Assembly (NCBI GenBank): GCA_963756185.1
Contig: CAVWMS010000002.1
Coordinates: forward strand, 62,001-126,000
Source: DATAXI01 sp963756185
Lineage (GTDB): Bacteria > Verrucomicrobiota > Verrucomicrobiia > Chthoniobacterales > Chthoniobacteraceae
Length of the DNA stretch: 64,000 bases
Direction: 5' to 3'
The notes beneath the pieces are model-generated. The model was not told the DNA's origin. It did not search any database and saw only the letters and a list, made by a program, of their open reading frames with translations. Shown one piece after another: positions 23,184-32,565 of the stretch (position 1 is its first letter; every line of letters starts with the position of its first letter). Both the position numbers and the translations under genes were made by a program.

Positions 23184-24446
23184 CTACGGGAACAAGCCCC
23201 GGCTCTCCTTGGCCGCCACAACTCGTTCAACCCCAATGGACATCGCTGCGATCCGATGCGGAATCTTCTGGGCGCGTGCCCGTTTGAGCATAGAGATGAA
23301 CGCTCCCTCCAGGATCCGGAAGAGCCGGTCGGTCACCTCGGTCTCGCTCCAGAAAAAATTCTGCAGGTCCTGCACCCACTCAAAATAGGAGACAATCACC
23401 CCGCCCGCGTTGCAGAGAATATCCGGGATCACGAAAATCTCCTCCCATCGCTGGAAAAGAATCTGGTCGGCATCGGGCGTGGTGGGGCCGTTGGCGCCCT
23501 CGGCCAGGATGCGGCATTGGAGGCGCGAGGCGACATCGGCGGTGATGACCCGTTCGAGGGCGGCGGGGATGAGGACGTCGCATTTGAGGGTCAGCAGCTC
23601 ATCGGCGGGAATGGGTTCGCCGCCGGGGAAGCCGGCGAGCGAGCCGGTGCGCCGGACGTGATCGAGCGCGGCCAGGACGTCGATGCCAGCCGGGTTGTAT
23701 ATGCTTGCAAAGGCATCGCCGATGGCGATGATGTTCACGTCGTCGTGATGCGCCAGCCAATCGGCGGCGACGCTCCCGACATTGCCAAAGCCCTGGATGA
23801 CGGCGGTCGAACCTTTGCCGCGCATCTTCAGGGTATCGAACGCCCGCTCGACGAGGTAGGCCACGCCGCGCCCGGTCGCCTCGCGGCGGCCGATGGTGCC
23901 GCCGATGGAGACAGGCTTGCCGGTGACGATCTCCGGAACGGCGTATCCCATGTGGACCGAGTAGGTATCCATGAACCAGGCCATGACCTGCTCGCCGGTG
24001 CCCATGTCAGGCCCCATGATGTCCGTGCGGGAACCGACGAATGGAATCATCTCCTGCATGTAGCGGCGCGAAACCGTCTCGAGTTCGTGGGCCGAAAGCG
24101 AGGCGGGGTCGAGCGTGATGCCGCCCTTGGCCCCGCCGTAGGGCAGGCCGGCGAGCGCGCACTTCCAGCTCATCCACATGGCCAGCGCGGCCACTTCGCC
24201 CAGGGAGACATTGGGATGGAAACGCGTGCCGCCCTTGGTGGGGCCAAAGGCCAGGTGATGCTGCACGCGGTAACCCTGAAAAATCTGCGTCGAGCCATTA
24301 TCCCTGTGCACCGGCAGCGTGACAGTCACAGCCCGCTTGGGCATGACCAGACGCTGGCGCAAATGATCACTGATGCCCAGGTGATCGGCGACGAGGCGAA
24401 ACTGCTCGCAGGCCATATCGAAGGCCGGATCCTTGTAGATTTCCAT
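23184..24446 (-). CDS. gdhA: Glutamate dehydrogenase (Glu/Leu/Phe/Val dehydrogenase family)
   Basis: A 420-residue enzyme of standard length for hexameric GDH. Signatures are the catalytic Lys region PYGGAKGGITLDP, the substrate region GPDMGTGEQVMAWFMDTYS, GGTIGRREATGRGV and a Rossmann motif GFGNVGS, followed by AEGANGPTTPDAD. It interconverts glutamate and 2-oxoglutarate plus ammonium with NAD(P)H. The start MEIYKDPAF at 24446 fits the family; longer frames upstream add unrelated residues. It is monocistronic and followed by a terminator near 23000, divergent from the PagL-like gene. The symbol is by family; relaxed specificity for other amino acids cannot be excluded. Confidence 0.93.
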   Translation of the reverse strand: MEIYKDPAFDMACEQFRLVADHLGISDHLRQRLVMPKRAVTVTLPVHRDNGSTQIFQGYRVQHHLAFGPTKGGTRFHPNVSLGEVAALAMWMSWKCALAGLPYGGAKGGITLDPASLSAHELETVSRRYMQEMIPFVGSRTDIMGPDMGTGEQVMAWFMDTYSVHMGYAVPEIVTGKPVSIGGTIGRREATGRGVAYLVERAFDTLKMRGKGSTAVIQGFGNVGSVAADWLAHHDDVNIIAIGDAFASIYNPAGIDVLAALDHVRRTGSLAGFPGGEPIPADELLTLKCDVLIPAALERVITADVASRLQCRILAEGANGPTTPDADQILFQRWEEIFVIPDILCNAGGVIVSYFEWVQDLQNFFWSETEVTDRLFRILEGAFISMLKRARAQKIPHRIAAMSIGVERVVAAKESRGLFP

Positions 24447-24586
24447 CGGCGTTTGGTATTTGCTCGCCCCAATTGAAAGCAGAGTGGGCCGCCGGGAAGA
24501 AGAGCGAAATCTTTGTTTCGCACAGAAAAAGTTTCCTCCCGCAAGTCCGCCTGCCAGATTCCTCCGAATCAAAGCAAACGACCCTT

Positions 24587-25219
24587 ATGAAAGAGATCTT
24601 CGTTTTCCTTGGGCTGACCTGCCTCCTTACCTCGGCCGCGCTGGCCGGGGACGACGGAAAAAATCCCGTCGCGCCGGCGCCGGAAAGCGGCCCATTTGAC
24701 CGCGGCACGTGGGAACTGGAAGGGGGCGCGGGGTTCTACGGGTCCTTCTCGACGACGTCGGCGAAGCGGCCCACGATCAATTACCAGCTCAACGACCTGC
24801 GCCTGGGCTGGATGTACGACAGCCCGCGCCATGACGGGTGGCTGCGCGGCAACAATGAATTCCTGATCGAAGGCTTCGGGGCGCCGGTTACGAAGGGCCC
24901 GGGCAGTTACCTGGCGGGCGGCTCGCTGCTCTGGAGATATAACTTCGTGCAGCCGGAGGCCAGGCTCGTGCCGTACTTCCAGCTTGGCGCCGGGGCGCTG
25001 GACAACGATGTCTTCATCGGCAAATCGCAGCGTGAAATCGGCGAGGCATTCGAGTTCGTCCTGCAGGCCGATCTCGGGTTCAAATACATCATCAACGAGA
25101 GCTGGGCCGTGGCCATCGAGGGAGGTTACCGGCATATCTCGAACGCCGACCTCTCGCCGCGCAACGAAGGGCTCAACTCATTTGGCGGCCTGATGCAGGT
25201 CAGCTACTTTTTTCATTAA
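24587..25219 (+). CDS. PagL-like lipid A 3-O-deacylase (acyloxyacyl hydrolase family)
   Basis: A 210-residue outer-membrane protein with a signal peptide (1-20). Alternating strands of an eight-stranded barrel follow, ending in aromatic VSYFFH, a typical outer-membrane C-terminus. The motif GGYRHISNADLSPRNEGLNSFG contains the His and Ser of the PagL catalytic site (H-x-S-N). PagL removes the 3-position acyl chain from lipid A and reduces host recognition or alters membrane properties. The start MKEIFVF at 24587 begins the signal peptide. It is followed 36 bases later by the sialate O-acetylesterase gene. Confidence 0.82.
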   Translation: MKEIFVFLGLTCLLTSAALAGDDGKNPVAPAPESGPFDRGTWELEGGAGFYGSFSTTSAKRPTINYQLNDLRLGWMYDSPRHDGWLRGNNEFLIEGFGAPVTKGPGSYLAGGSLLWRYNFVQPEARLVPYFQLGAGALDNDVFIGKSQREIGEAFEFVLQADLGFKYIINESWAVAIEGGYRHISNADLSPRNEGLNSFGGLMQVSYFFH

Positions 25220-25255
25220 CAGCATTGCAACTCGCGCGGGAGCGGCTTGGTTTGA

Positions 25256-26914
25256 ATGCATATGATGCGTTCCCCCCGTCTTTCCGCTCTTCTGGCGCTC
25301 GGCATCTGGCTGGCCAGCCAGTGCGTTGCGCCGGCCAATGTCAAATTGCCGGCGATTTTCGGCGACCACATGGTCCTCCAGCAAAACATGCGTGTGCCCG
25401 TATGGGGCACGGCCAGCCCGGGCGAAGCGATTACCGTGACCGTGGGGGATCACTCGGCCAAGACAACGGCCGGCGCCGACGGGAGCTGGAAGGTAAATCT
25501 GCCGGCGCTTTTGCCGACGCCGCAACCGGTGACGATGACGGTGGCCGGGGCGAATACGGTGACGTTTTCCGACGTCTTGATCGGCGAAGTGTGGATTTGC
25601 TCGGGGCAATCGAACATGGAATTCCCGCTGGAGCGGGCGCACGACAGCCAGACCGAAGTGCCGCTGGCCAATGACCCGCAACTGCGCCTCTTCAAGGTGG
25701 ATCACGCCACCGCGCACGTGCCCGCGCCCGACGTGAAGGGCAAATGGGTGGTCTGCGCGCCGGACCCTGCGGCGAATTTCAGCGCGGTCGCCTATTTTTT
25801 TGGAAAGGCGCTGCGGGCAAAGCTGCACCGGCCCTTGGGATTGATCGAGACGTGCTGGGGCGGCACCGCCGCGCAGGCGTGGACCAGCCTGGACGGGCTG
25901 CGCAAGGATGCCGCGCTTTCTCATTACGTGGATGATTGGAACAAGCTCGATGCCGATTATCCCGCGGCGCTCGCCAATTACCCCGACGCGAAAAAAGCCT
26001 ATGACCAGGCGCGGGAGGAATGGAACGAGATGTACGCCTCGGCTTACAATGCCGCGCTGGATAAATGGCGGCAGGATTCAGAAAAAGCGGCGACGGCCGG
26101 CCAGCCCACGCCGCCTCGTCCGGCGCTGCCGGCGCCGACCCCGCACGAACCTCCGGAACCCACGGGCGGGCAGAATGCGCCGGCCACGCTCTACAATGGG
26201 ATGATCGCGCCGCTCGTGCCATACGCGATGCGCGGAGTGATCTGGTACCAGGGCGAGCAGAATGCCAACAGCGAAGCCGATGCGCAGGAATACCGCGTGC
26301 TGTTTCCGCGCCTGATCAAGAATTGGCGCGAGAAATGGGGCGAGGGAGATTTCCCGTTCCTCTACGTGCAATTGGCCGCGTACAACATCAAGGACCAAAG
26401 CGACAAGTGGCCCGACCTGCGCGAAGCCCAGCTCGAAACGCTCTCGGTGCCACATACCGCGATGGCCGTGGCAATCGACCTCGGCCTGCCGGACAACATC
26501 CATCCGATGGACAAGCTGGATGTGGGCGAGCGGCTTGCGCTTGCGGCGCGCCACCTGGCGTACGGCGAAGACCTGGTTTACTCGGGGCCGATTTACAAGG
26601 ACGTGACGAAAAACGGGCAGTTGCTGCGCGTTTCATTTCAGGACGTGGGCGGCGGCCTGACGATTGGCCGTACGCCTTGGTTGCGGCAGGGTTACCTGCT
26701 GCCGCTGGATCACCTGGTCGGTTTCGAGATCGCGGGAGCCGATGGCCAATGGAAACCGGCGGATGCGAAAATCGAGGGGAGCCTCATCGTGGTCTCGAGC
26801 AGTGCCGTGGCCGATCCGGTCGAGGTGCGTTATGACTGGCACGCGTATCCCGAGGGGAACCTGTATAACAAGGAGGGCCTGCCGGCGCCGCCGTTTCTTG
26901 GGAAGGTGAAGTAA
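25256..26914 (+). CDS. Secreted sialate O-acetylesterase-like protein (SASA family)
   Basis: A 552-residue protein with a signal peptide (about 1-27), an N-terminal beta domain (LPAIFGDHMVLQQNMRVPVWG) and the SASA/SGNH catalytic domain. The nucleophile Ser is in WICSGQSNMEFPL (about residue 118). ETCWGGTAAQAW and VIWYQGEQN follow, with a late His region (NIHPMDKLDVGERLA). Family members remove O-acetyl groups from sialic acids or xylans. An insertion of about 100 residues around 225-305 is rich in Ala/Pro. ATGs at 25262 and 25265 are alternative starts. The neighbouring PagL-like gene and the GH27/GH101 cluster support a role in host- or plant-glycan processing. Confidence 0.88.
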   Translation: MHMMRSPRLSALLALGIWLASQCVAPANVKLPAIFGDHMVLQQNMRVPVWGTASPGEAITVTVGDHSAKTTAGADGSWKVNLPALLPTPQPVTMTVAGANTVTFSDVLIGEVWICSGQSNMEFPLERAHDSQTEVPLANDPQLRLFKVDHATAHVPAPDVKGKWVVCAPDPAANFSAVAYFFGKALRAKLHRPLGLIETCWGGTAAQAWTSLDGLRKDAALSHYVDDWNKLDADYPAALANYPDAKKAYDQAREEWNEMYASAYNAALDKWRQDSEKAATAGQPTPPRPALPAPTPHEPPEPTGGQNAPATLYNGMIAPLVPYAMRGVIWYQGEQNANSEADAQEYRVLFPRLIKNWREKWGEGDFPFLYVQLAAYNIKDQSDKWPDLREAQLETLSVPHTAMAVAIDLGLPDNIHPMDKLDVGERLALAARHLAYGEDLVYSGPIYKDVTKNGQLLRVSFQDVGGGLTIGRTPWLRQGYLLPLDHLVGFEIAGADGQWKPADAKIEGSLIVVSSSAVADPVEVRYDWHAYPEGNLYNKEGLPAPPFLGKVK

Positions 26915-27012
26915 GTTACCAACTTACATGGTAACGAGCCTCTGGGAAACCGCCGGAGGACACGCTTTTTCCGTGAGCGATCTGTCGCGGCTGCCATTCC
27001 GTTCTCCGCGCA

Positions 27013-29934
27013 CTACTTTTCAAGGTCCAGCAATTTCTGATCAATTGCTTTGGTCTCTGCATGAGTTTCGCCGTAATAACTGATCGCAACCTTCTGGGCT
27101 CTCCTGAGGTAACCCTTTGCCTCCTCTGGCTTTCCACCCTGAATCTCAAGATCCGCGAGGAAGAACAATGCTCTGAGGACTCGTGGATCTTTTTTGGCCT
27201 TCGGGTCTTTAAGTGCGTCGTATCCACCGAAGGCAGTGACGATATTTTTCACTATTTTGCGCGCCTCATCCAAATGATTGGACGATTGCTCCCATTTTGC
27301 CGCCTTCAGGCTCCAGGAAGGCCACTTGTCTAATTGACCCCAGGGAAACCAGATTCCCGCCCCGATCTTCGCAGCGTCAACCCACCGGACACGCGCCTCC
27401 TCCGTGTTACCGAGCGCCTCTTCCACCTCAGCCAGGGCCGCGTAGCTCTCGCCCAATTCGAGATGGGTCGGATCCAATAGCCGCTCCTGCATTTCAATCG
27501 CGCGCAACAGGAGCTTTCGAGCCTCGCCCAAATGGCCAACTTTCTTCTCTAGGATTCCCATCCAACGATAGCCCAAAGCAGTCCAGTATGGATCTTCGAT
27601 AATTTCGCCGAGCCGGATCGCCTCCCCTATTGTACTTTGCGCTTGATCCTCGCATCCCTGTAACTGTAAACTCATAACACTCAAATAAAGAAACCACCGA
27701 ATGGCCGCCGGAACATTCTCTCTCGGAATTTGCTCCCAGTCTTCAACGACCGCAATTCCCCGCTCAATCATTTTTAACGCTTCACGTCGCCGGCCTGACT
27801 CCCACAAAAGCAGCGCAAGCTTTGTGATGCATTGCAAAAGGATTTCTGAATCGCCACCGGTTGTTAGGTTCAGCAGTTCTATGGCGCGCTCTCGGTCGCT
27901 GGCGTTAAAATAAGCGGGAGACCAGCCGTTTCCACAACGGCGCTCAAATGCAGCGAGATCTACATAGGACTGGGCCAATCGCAGATCTCCCTGGGCGATG
28001 CTCCGTTCCCAGAGTTTGACCGCCAGGTTAAAAAGCCACAGCGCCTCATCGATATGGCAAAGATTCTCCTCCACACGTCCCATGCTTGCGCAGACCTGCG
28101 CGATGTCGGCATTGCTATAACTGCGATTCGCGTCCCAAAATGCGATTGCGTCTCTCAGGTAAATTCCTCGAAGGATCATTTGCGAGCCGCTAGCACTATC
28201 CTTCCCTCTTGGCCTCGGACTACGGATACCTCGGCAAGCCCAAGCTTTTAGCGGTTCAATTTCCCAAGACACATCGATTTTCCACCACGCGGATTCAAGC
28301 CGCTGGGCACGGCTGGCGGCGACGGGATCGATCCTCCTGACGCGTTCTCCCTTTCTTCGGTCCAGTCCGCTGATATGACTCTGAACCAGCCGATGCATGC
28401 GGCGGAGGTTCGGATTGGATGCGGGGACCAAGAATCGCATGCCATCAAGTCTGCGGACTAAAGCAAGCCAAGGATCCGGATATCCAGGGCGAGCCGCGCA
28501 GGCAGCTTCCGGGTGCTCCCGCGAGACCAGTTCCTTGAGCCACGGCACTGGAACCCCATCGGGCAAGAGCAGCGCCGCGAATTGAAGCGCGGTATTCTCA
28601 ATAGGTGACAACTTGCGCAGCGATGGCGCCAGGGTCGCCGAGAGCAGCTTCTCCCGGTGGCGCGAAAGTGCAAGGCTGTCATTGGCCGCAATCCCTTCGA
28701 CGCCAGCAAGTCCTTCGCCTTTGAGGCGTTCCAGGACGCCGCTGTAGTCTACGGTACTTTCGGAACGAAGGAATACGCCGATTGCTTCCGCAGCGAGGGC
28801 AAAGCCTCCAAGAATCGCCACAATCTGCTCGGCCGCCGCGCGCGCTTGTTCGTCAGCAAAAGGCCGATGCTTTTCAAGGAGACGCAGACAATCGGAAGGT
28901 GGAAGCTCGTCCAGGGCGAGGCAACTCTTATTCTCACCCGGTATTTCGCCTGGCGCGAGCCGCGTGGTCACCAAAAGGTGAGCCCGGTCGCCCGGTATGC
29001 GGGTAACCAAGTGAGGCGAGAGAAGCTGCGGCTGATCCACATTGTCCAGTAAAAGCAGCATCCGCTCTCGGTCGCCGATCTCAGTGCACAGTCGCACGAA
29101 CATTTCCTCGGCGTCGCGCTTTTCCGCCTCGGTAAATTCCATACCGAGCATTCGGCCAAGCGGGCGGACAGCATCTCGAAGATCATCATACCCCTCACAT
29201 GGAAGTAGATATCGCCCGCCGGGATAGTCACCTGCCATGACGTGCGCGTATTCGAAAGCAAGGGCGCTCTTTCCGATCCCGCCGAGACCGTGGACAGCGG
29301 CCACAACACCGATCCTGCCGCCAAAGAGCGCTTGACGCAACAGACGTAATTCCTCAACGCGCCCCGAAAAATCAGGGTTATGGCGTGGCACGGTCGCGGG
29401 CGACCTCGCGACCCGACTCATCTGATCGAGCCGTTCGGCTATTTGCTGGTCAAGTGCAGCGAGCCGGGATCGAATTTCTTCCCGCTGCAGGACAGCTGGT
29501 CCCTCGGAAAAGAATGGACGCAGGTCCAGGTGTTGCCGATGGCTGACGTTCCGGACCCAGTGAGCTATTTTCTGATCGCATGCTGCGGAACCGTAGCCTG
29601 GCACTTCGACAAAGTAAATGGGCGCAATTCCTTCCCCCGTTAGTCCATGATCTTGCTCATGTTCAAGATAAAGCTGCCATTCAAGACGGCACCATTCGCT
29701 GGCAAAGTAGTTCGGTGATATGCAAGCGAGAAGTATCCTCGAGGACCGCAAGCCTTCGCGAATGCTCTGTTCCCAATCATTCATCGACCGAATTTCGGAG
29801 CGATCAAAGAAAATGCTTAGCGAGGCGCCACCTGTGGCGTCGGCGTGCTCACGCTTTAGAGCGTCCACCAATGCCGCGACCCAGCCGTCACGGTCGTCTC
29901 GCCGCGAGTAGGAAACGAAAATGTCGTTCTTCAA
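27013..29934 (-). CDS. TIR-NB-ARC-TPR protein (STAND-type immune-like protein)
   Basis: A 973-residue protein if started at the TTG at 29934 (AGGA nine bases upstream, giving MKNDIFVSYSRRD). The frame extends to 30081, but the extra 49 residues are unlike any TIR start. Residues 1-135 are a TIR domain with the candidate NADase Glu in SEWCRLEW (about 85). Residues about 185-420 form an NB-ARC ATPase with P-loop GLGGIGKS (about 215-223) and Walker B LLLLDNVD. The remainder is helical TPR-like repeats (DPTHLELGESYAALAEVEEALGNTEEARVRW). This architecture is shared with bacterial STAND sensors that deplete NAD on phage recognition; a signalling role is the alternative. It is divergent from the 30090 gene. 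Confidence 0.88.
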   Translation of the reverse strand: MKNDIFVSYSRRDDRDGWVAALVDALKREHADATGGASLSIFFDRSEIRSMNDWEQSIREGLRSSRILLACISPNYFASEWCRLEWQLYLEHEQDHGLTGEGIAPIYFVEVPGYGSAACDQKIAHWVRNVSHRQHLDLRPFFSEGPAVLQREEIRSRLAALDQQIAERLDQMSRVARSPATVPRHNPDFSGRVEELRLLRQALFGGRIGVVAAVHGLGGIGKSALAFEYAHVMAGDYPGGRYLLPCEGYDDLRDAVRPLGRMLGMEFTEAEKRDAEEMFVRLCTEIGDRERMLLLLDNVDQPQLLSPHLVTRIPGDRAHLLVTTRLAPGEIPGENKSCLALDELPPSDCLRLLEKHRPFADEQARAAAEQIVAILGGFALAAEAIGVFLRSESTVDYSGVLERLKGEGLAGVEGIAANDSLALSRHREKLLSATLAPSLRKLSPIENTALQFAALLLPDGVPVPWLKELVSREHPEAACAARPGYPDPWLALVRRLDGMRFLVPASNPNLRRMHRLVQSHISGLDRRKGERVRRIDPVAASRAQRLESAWWKIDVSWEIEPLKAWACRGIRSPRPRGKDSASGSQMILRGIYLRDAIAFWDANRSYSNADIAQVCASMGRVEENLCHIDEALWLFNLAVKLWERSIAQGDLRLAQSYVDLAAFERRCGNGWSPAYFNASDRERAIELLNLTTGGDSEILLQCITKLALLLWESGRRREALKMIERGIAVVEDWEQIPRENVPAAIRWFLYLSVMSLQLQGCEDQAQSTIGEAIRLGEIIEDPYWTALGYRWMGILEKKVGHLGEARKLLLRAIEMQERLLDPTHLELGESYAALAEVEEALGNTEEARVRWVDAAKIGAGIWFPWGQLDKWPSWSLKAAKWEQSSNHLDEARKIVKNIVTAFGGYDALKDPKAKKDPRVLRALFFLADLEIQGGKPEEAKGYLRRAQKVAISYYGETHAETKAIDQKLLDLEK

Positions 29935-30089
29935 GCAGACGATTCCTAGATTGAGGTTGGCAAAAGCATTCCGTGACACTGCTGGAAAACGCAAGTATAA
30001 ATCCGAGACTCGGAGGATTCCGCGCGGGGCTATAATCTGCTCGCTCTTCTTTCGGAGGCGGCTAAACATCTGTCCCCGCATCGCACAAC

Positions 30090-31028
30090 ATGAACGGCCC
30101 TCCCTCTTCCAATTTTGCCGTACGCACCAAATCTTCCGGCATGGCGAAAGCGGCGTTTATTTTTGGACTGGCCGGCGCGGTGGCGTGGGTTGTGGTTGTC
30201 GCATGCTCGGTTGCCGGCCATCTGGCGCATCTGCCGCGCACGGACCTTCCGTTTACCGTGGTCGTTGGATTGGCCACGCTCCTCGGCGCGGCATTGAACC
30301 TTGCCGGCCTGATCCTTGGCATTATCGCACTGGCGAAGGGTACATCCGCAAAATGGATGGCATTTGCCGGAATCGTTTTGATTGGAAGCCCAATGGTGTG
30401 CGTGACTCTCGGTGGAATAGTTGCGGCGATGCTGAATCGCGCCGAGCTGATACCGTCTCCAAAGTTATCCATCACCGGGGCAGGAGGGCCAACACAAACG
30501 CCAGCGCCGGCCGTCTCTTCGCCAAATTCCCCTTCAGCCCTGACGATGGAGTCTGTGAGGACGTTGCCACACGATCAGGTCGAGTCGCGGCTTCCTGATT
30601 CTCCGGGAGTTATTTATTACGCTTACGCCGGGCGGCTCTTCAAGGAGGGCGACAAGGATGACTCCGTCTTTTGGTTTTATGTCGGGCAATTGCGGTTTCG
30701 CATCGAACTGGCCGCTCATCCGAACCAGGACCCGAGCGGGGCTCCCGCGTTGTTTGCGTCGCTCAATTCGGAGCTGGGGGGCGAAATCAACGGCTACGCG
30801 GGCGGGGATGTGAAAATGTGGGTCGCGCAAATCGACAGAGCGCTGGCGTGGGATCTTGCGAACCGGAATGGGGTAACTTCAAAGACCGTCTTCGCCAAGG
30901 TGTATGAGGAGCAGCGGGCGGGTCTGAAGAAGCTCCGCGATCTACTGGTGGCGCAAGCCGGACAAATTCGCCAGAGCCGTGCGGCCCATGGGCTTGAGAA
31001 CCGCTCGACCGCGGCGCCGGGACCGTGA
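30090..31028 (+). CDS. Hypothetical protein with DUF4190-like membrane domain
   Basis: A 312-residue protein. Three hydrophobic helices (about residues 20-45, 55-85, 88-112) with GLAGAVAWV, LNLAGLILGIIALAKG and a Gly-rich third helix resemble DUF4190-type domains. A Pro/Ser linker (about 120-150) leads to a soluble domain with IYYAYAGRLFKEGDKDDSVFWFYVGQLRFR, a pattern I have seen in uncharacterised proteins. It is divergent from the TIR protein across about 155 bases, so shared control is possible. The C-terminus ends 8 bases before dispersed element copy B. Function unknown. Confidence 0.72.
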   Translation: MNGPPSSNFAVRTKSSGMAKAAFIFGLAGAVAWVVVVACSVAGHLAHLPRTDLPFTVVVGLATLLGAALNLAGLILGIIALAKGTSAKWMAFAGIVLIGSPMVCVTLGGIVAAMLNRAELIPSPKLSITGAGGPTQTPAPAVSSPNSPSALTMESVRTLPHDQVESRLPDSPGVIYYAYAGRLFKEGDKDDSVFWFYVGQLRFRIELAAHPNQDPSGAPALFASLNSELGGEINGYAGGDVKMWVAQIDRALAWDLANRNGVTSKTVFAKVYEEQRAGLKKLRDLLVAQAGQIRQSRAAHGLENRSTAAPGP

Positions 31029-31035
31029 GGCGGGG

Positions 31036-31305
31036 CTAATTTATCGGGTTTCGGTCGGAAGCGGAGGAATATGGGCATCGAAAGGCGCTTCGCTTTTCGA
31101 TGCTCGCCCGCCCTCCAGCCGCCGCTGTTCCCTTCCGCCGCCTCGGCAGGCACGGCGGCAATTTGGCACCGGCGGGCGCACTCATTTTTTACTGGCCGGT
31201 TTGATAGGGAATTTTTGGGCCGCCGTGCCTGTTTTTTAATCGGGGCTCCGCCCCGAGCCCCGCTCAGGGGATTTGTCCCCTGAGAACCCCACGCTGTCGC
31301 TGGCG
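31036..31305 (-). repeat. Dispersed multi-hairpin element, copy B
   Basis: Aligns in reverse complement with 13236-13505. Reading on the minus strand: hairpin TCAGGGGACAAATCCCCTGA; hairpin CGGGGCTC-GGGGCG-GAGCCCCG; an AGGCACGGCGGC arm pairing with GCCGCCGTGCCT about 65 bases later; the conserved block ATCAAACCGGCC; and a terminal hairpin GCATCGAAAAGC...GCCTTTCGATGC. The second hairpin differs in sequence from copy A yet stays fully paired. The element ends about 8 bases from the stop of the 30090-31028 gene, the same placement relative to a 3' end as copy A. Confidence 0.8.
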
Positions 31306-31374
31306 CGACAAATGGAAACGGAAGTGCACGAGCCAATTTTTACCGGTCGATACCTTATGACATATCTACCATGG

Positions 31375-32418
31375 TCAGCCTGCACGAAACTTGGGTGTGG
31401 CGACCGCTTTCCTTCCCGGCTTCCAATAGGATTCTCCGGTTGCCTTGAGTAAATGGCCACGATCAGCCAGACGATCCGCCGCAGCCTTCGCGATCGGTTC
31501 GCTTCCGAATAGCTCGCCCCATTTCTCGAGGGGTACCGTAGTTACAATGACCAGGCTCCTGCGCTCATATGCGGCTCTCAGAACGTCAAAGAACAGATGG
31601 GCTTCCATTTCGGAAAAAGTCGCATAGCCCACGTCGTCGATGATCAGCAAGTCGAGCCGTTCGAGCTTTCGATGGAAATGGCGCAGGCGCCGGCTCCCAT
31701 ACGCATCAATCAACTCGGAGACAAGCGCGGAGGCCGTGGTGAATAGCACCTCCCTGCCTTGCATGCAGGCAGCGTGGCCGAGCGCTGTCGCAATGTGAGT
31801 CTTGCCGGTTCCAGAATCTCCAACAATGAGCACGTTTTCCCGACGCTCGATGTAGTCACCCTGAAGCAAAGTCCGGATTAGAGCCTCGTCCAAGCCAGGT
31901 TGCGCGGAGAAGTTAAAGCTCTTGATTGTCTTGCGGAGGGGCAGACTTGCCTTGCGCAGGCGGCGTTCGTAAGCGCATTCCCTAAAATTTTTGCGGATGA
32001 CGATGCTTAGATCGGTGACGAAGAGGAACACGACACAGTCGTCAATGAAGGAAATGAGTTCCCGATTCTTGAGAAACTGTTCGGCGCCCCAAAACACAAA
32101 TGCCAATCCTACGAGAGCGCCAACGAGAAGTTGGGCCGGGGTCCTGGGCAGAGTAAAGACGAGAGTGATGTAGGAGACGCCGATGGCAATCAAGGGAATG
32201 GCGGACTTAATGGAAACCGGCAACGGCCCTCCGATGACAAGTGGGATAGTATGACTTAGAACTATAAAAGATGCGGTTACGATTGCCGTCCAAAGTGAGG
32301 CAATGCTGATGATACGGAGGACGGCGAGAGTCGAACGAGCTACAATTCCCCGCGGAACATCGGGAACAATGGCATCCGTATGTTCGAATTCGTCAAAAGG
32401 TATGGAAACCTGATCCAT
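31375..32418 (-). CDS. Membrane-domain / IstB-like AAA+ ATPase chimera
   Basis: A 347-residue protein. Residues 1-140 hold four hydrophobic helices (about 30-52, 58-80, 84-105, 122-140) with no IstB similarity. Residues 145-345 are an IstB/DnaC-type ATPase: Walker A GDSGTGKTHIA (about 200-210), Walker B RLDLLIIDDVGYATF, sensor region LVIVTTVPLEKWGELF and C-terminal AAADRLADRGHLLKATGESYW. Ordinary IstB proteins (about 250 residues) load IS21 transposase, begin with their own N-terminal domain and sit next to istA. Here that N-terminal domain is replaced by the membrane part and there is no istA. Either a decayed IS21 insertion fused to a membrane gene, or a domesticated membrane-tethered ATPase. 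Confidence 0.8.
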   Translation of the reverse strand: MDQVSIPFDEFEHTDAIVPDVPRGIVARSTLAVLRIISIASLWTAIVTASFIVLSHTIPLVIGGPLPVSIKSAIPLIAIGVSYITLVFTLPRTPAQLLVGALVGLAFVFWGAEQFLKNRELISFIDDCVVFLFVTDLSIVIRKNFRECAYERRLRKASLPLRKTIKSFNFSAQPGLDEALIRTLLQGDYIERRENVLIVGDSGTGKTHIATALGHAACMQGREVLFTTASALVSELIDAYGSRRLRHFHRKLERLDLLIIDDVGYATFSEMEAHLFFDVLRAAYERRSLVIVTTVPLEKWGELFGSEPIAKAAADRLADRGHLLKATGESYWKPGRKAVATPKFRAG

Positions 32419-32565
32419 AAATTGGGAAAAGGAGAATTCTCAGTGATTTGCTGTTCATCGGGTCCACGGTAGCCAACGGGAACGGGGCCATCTATCCGTT
32501 TTCTACGCTCAAAATCGGTCGAGGGATGGATTGTGAAGAGGAGCCGGGTGCGGTAGAGGAGTTTT

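Noticed and set aside
23256..24476. 406-codon plus-strand frame
   Set aside because: Shadow of glutamate dehydrogenase on the other strand.
31071..31283. 70-codon frame inside element copy B (and a 76-codon counterpart in copy A)
   Set aside because: Both end in similar residues (PRAPLRG) at the same TGA and have a GGAGGA upstream, which was tempting. The frame shifts between the copies in the middle, and the similarity is better explained by conserved hairpins.
31375..32418. Complete IS21 insertion sequence
   Set aside because: There is no istA transposase, no terminal inverted repeats seen, and the IstB N-terminal domain is replaced.
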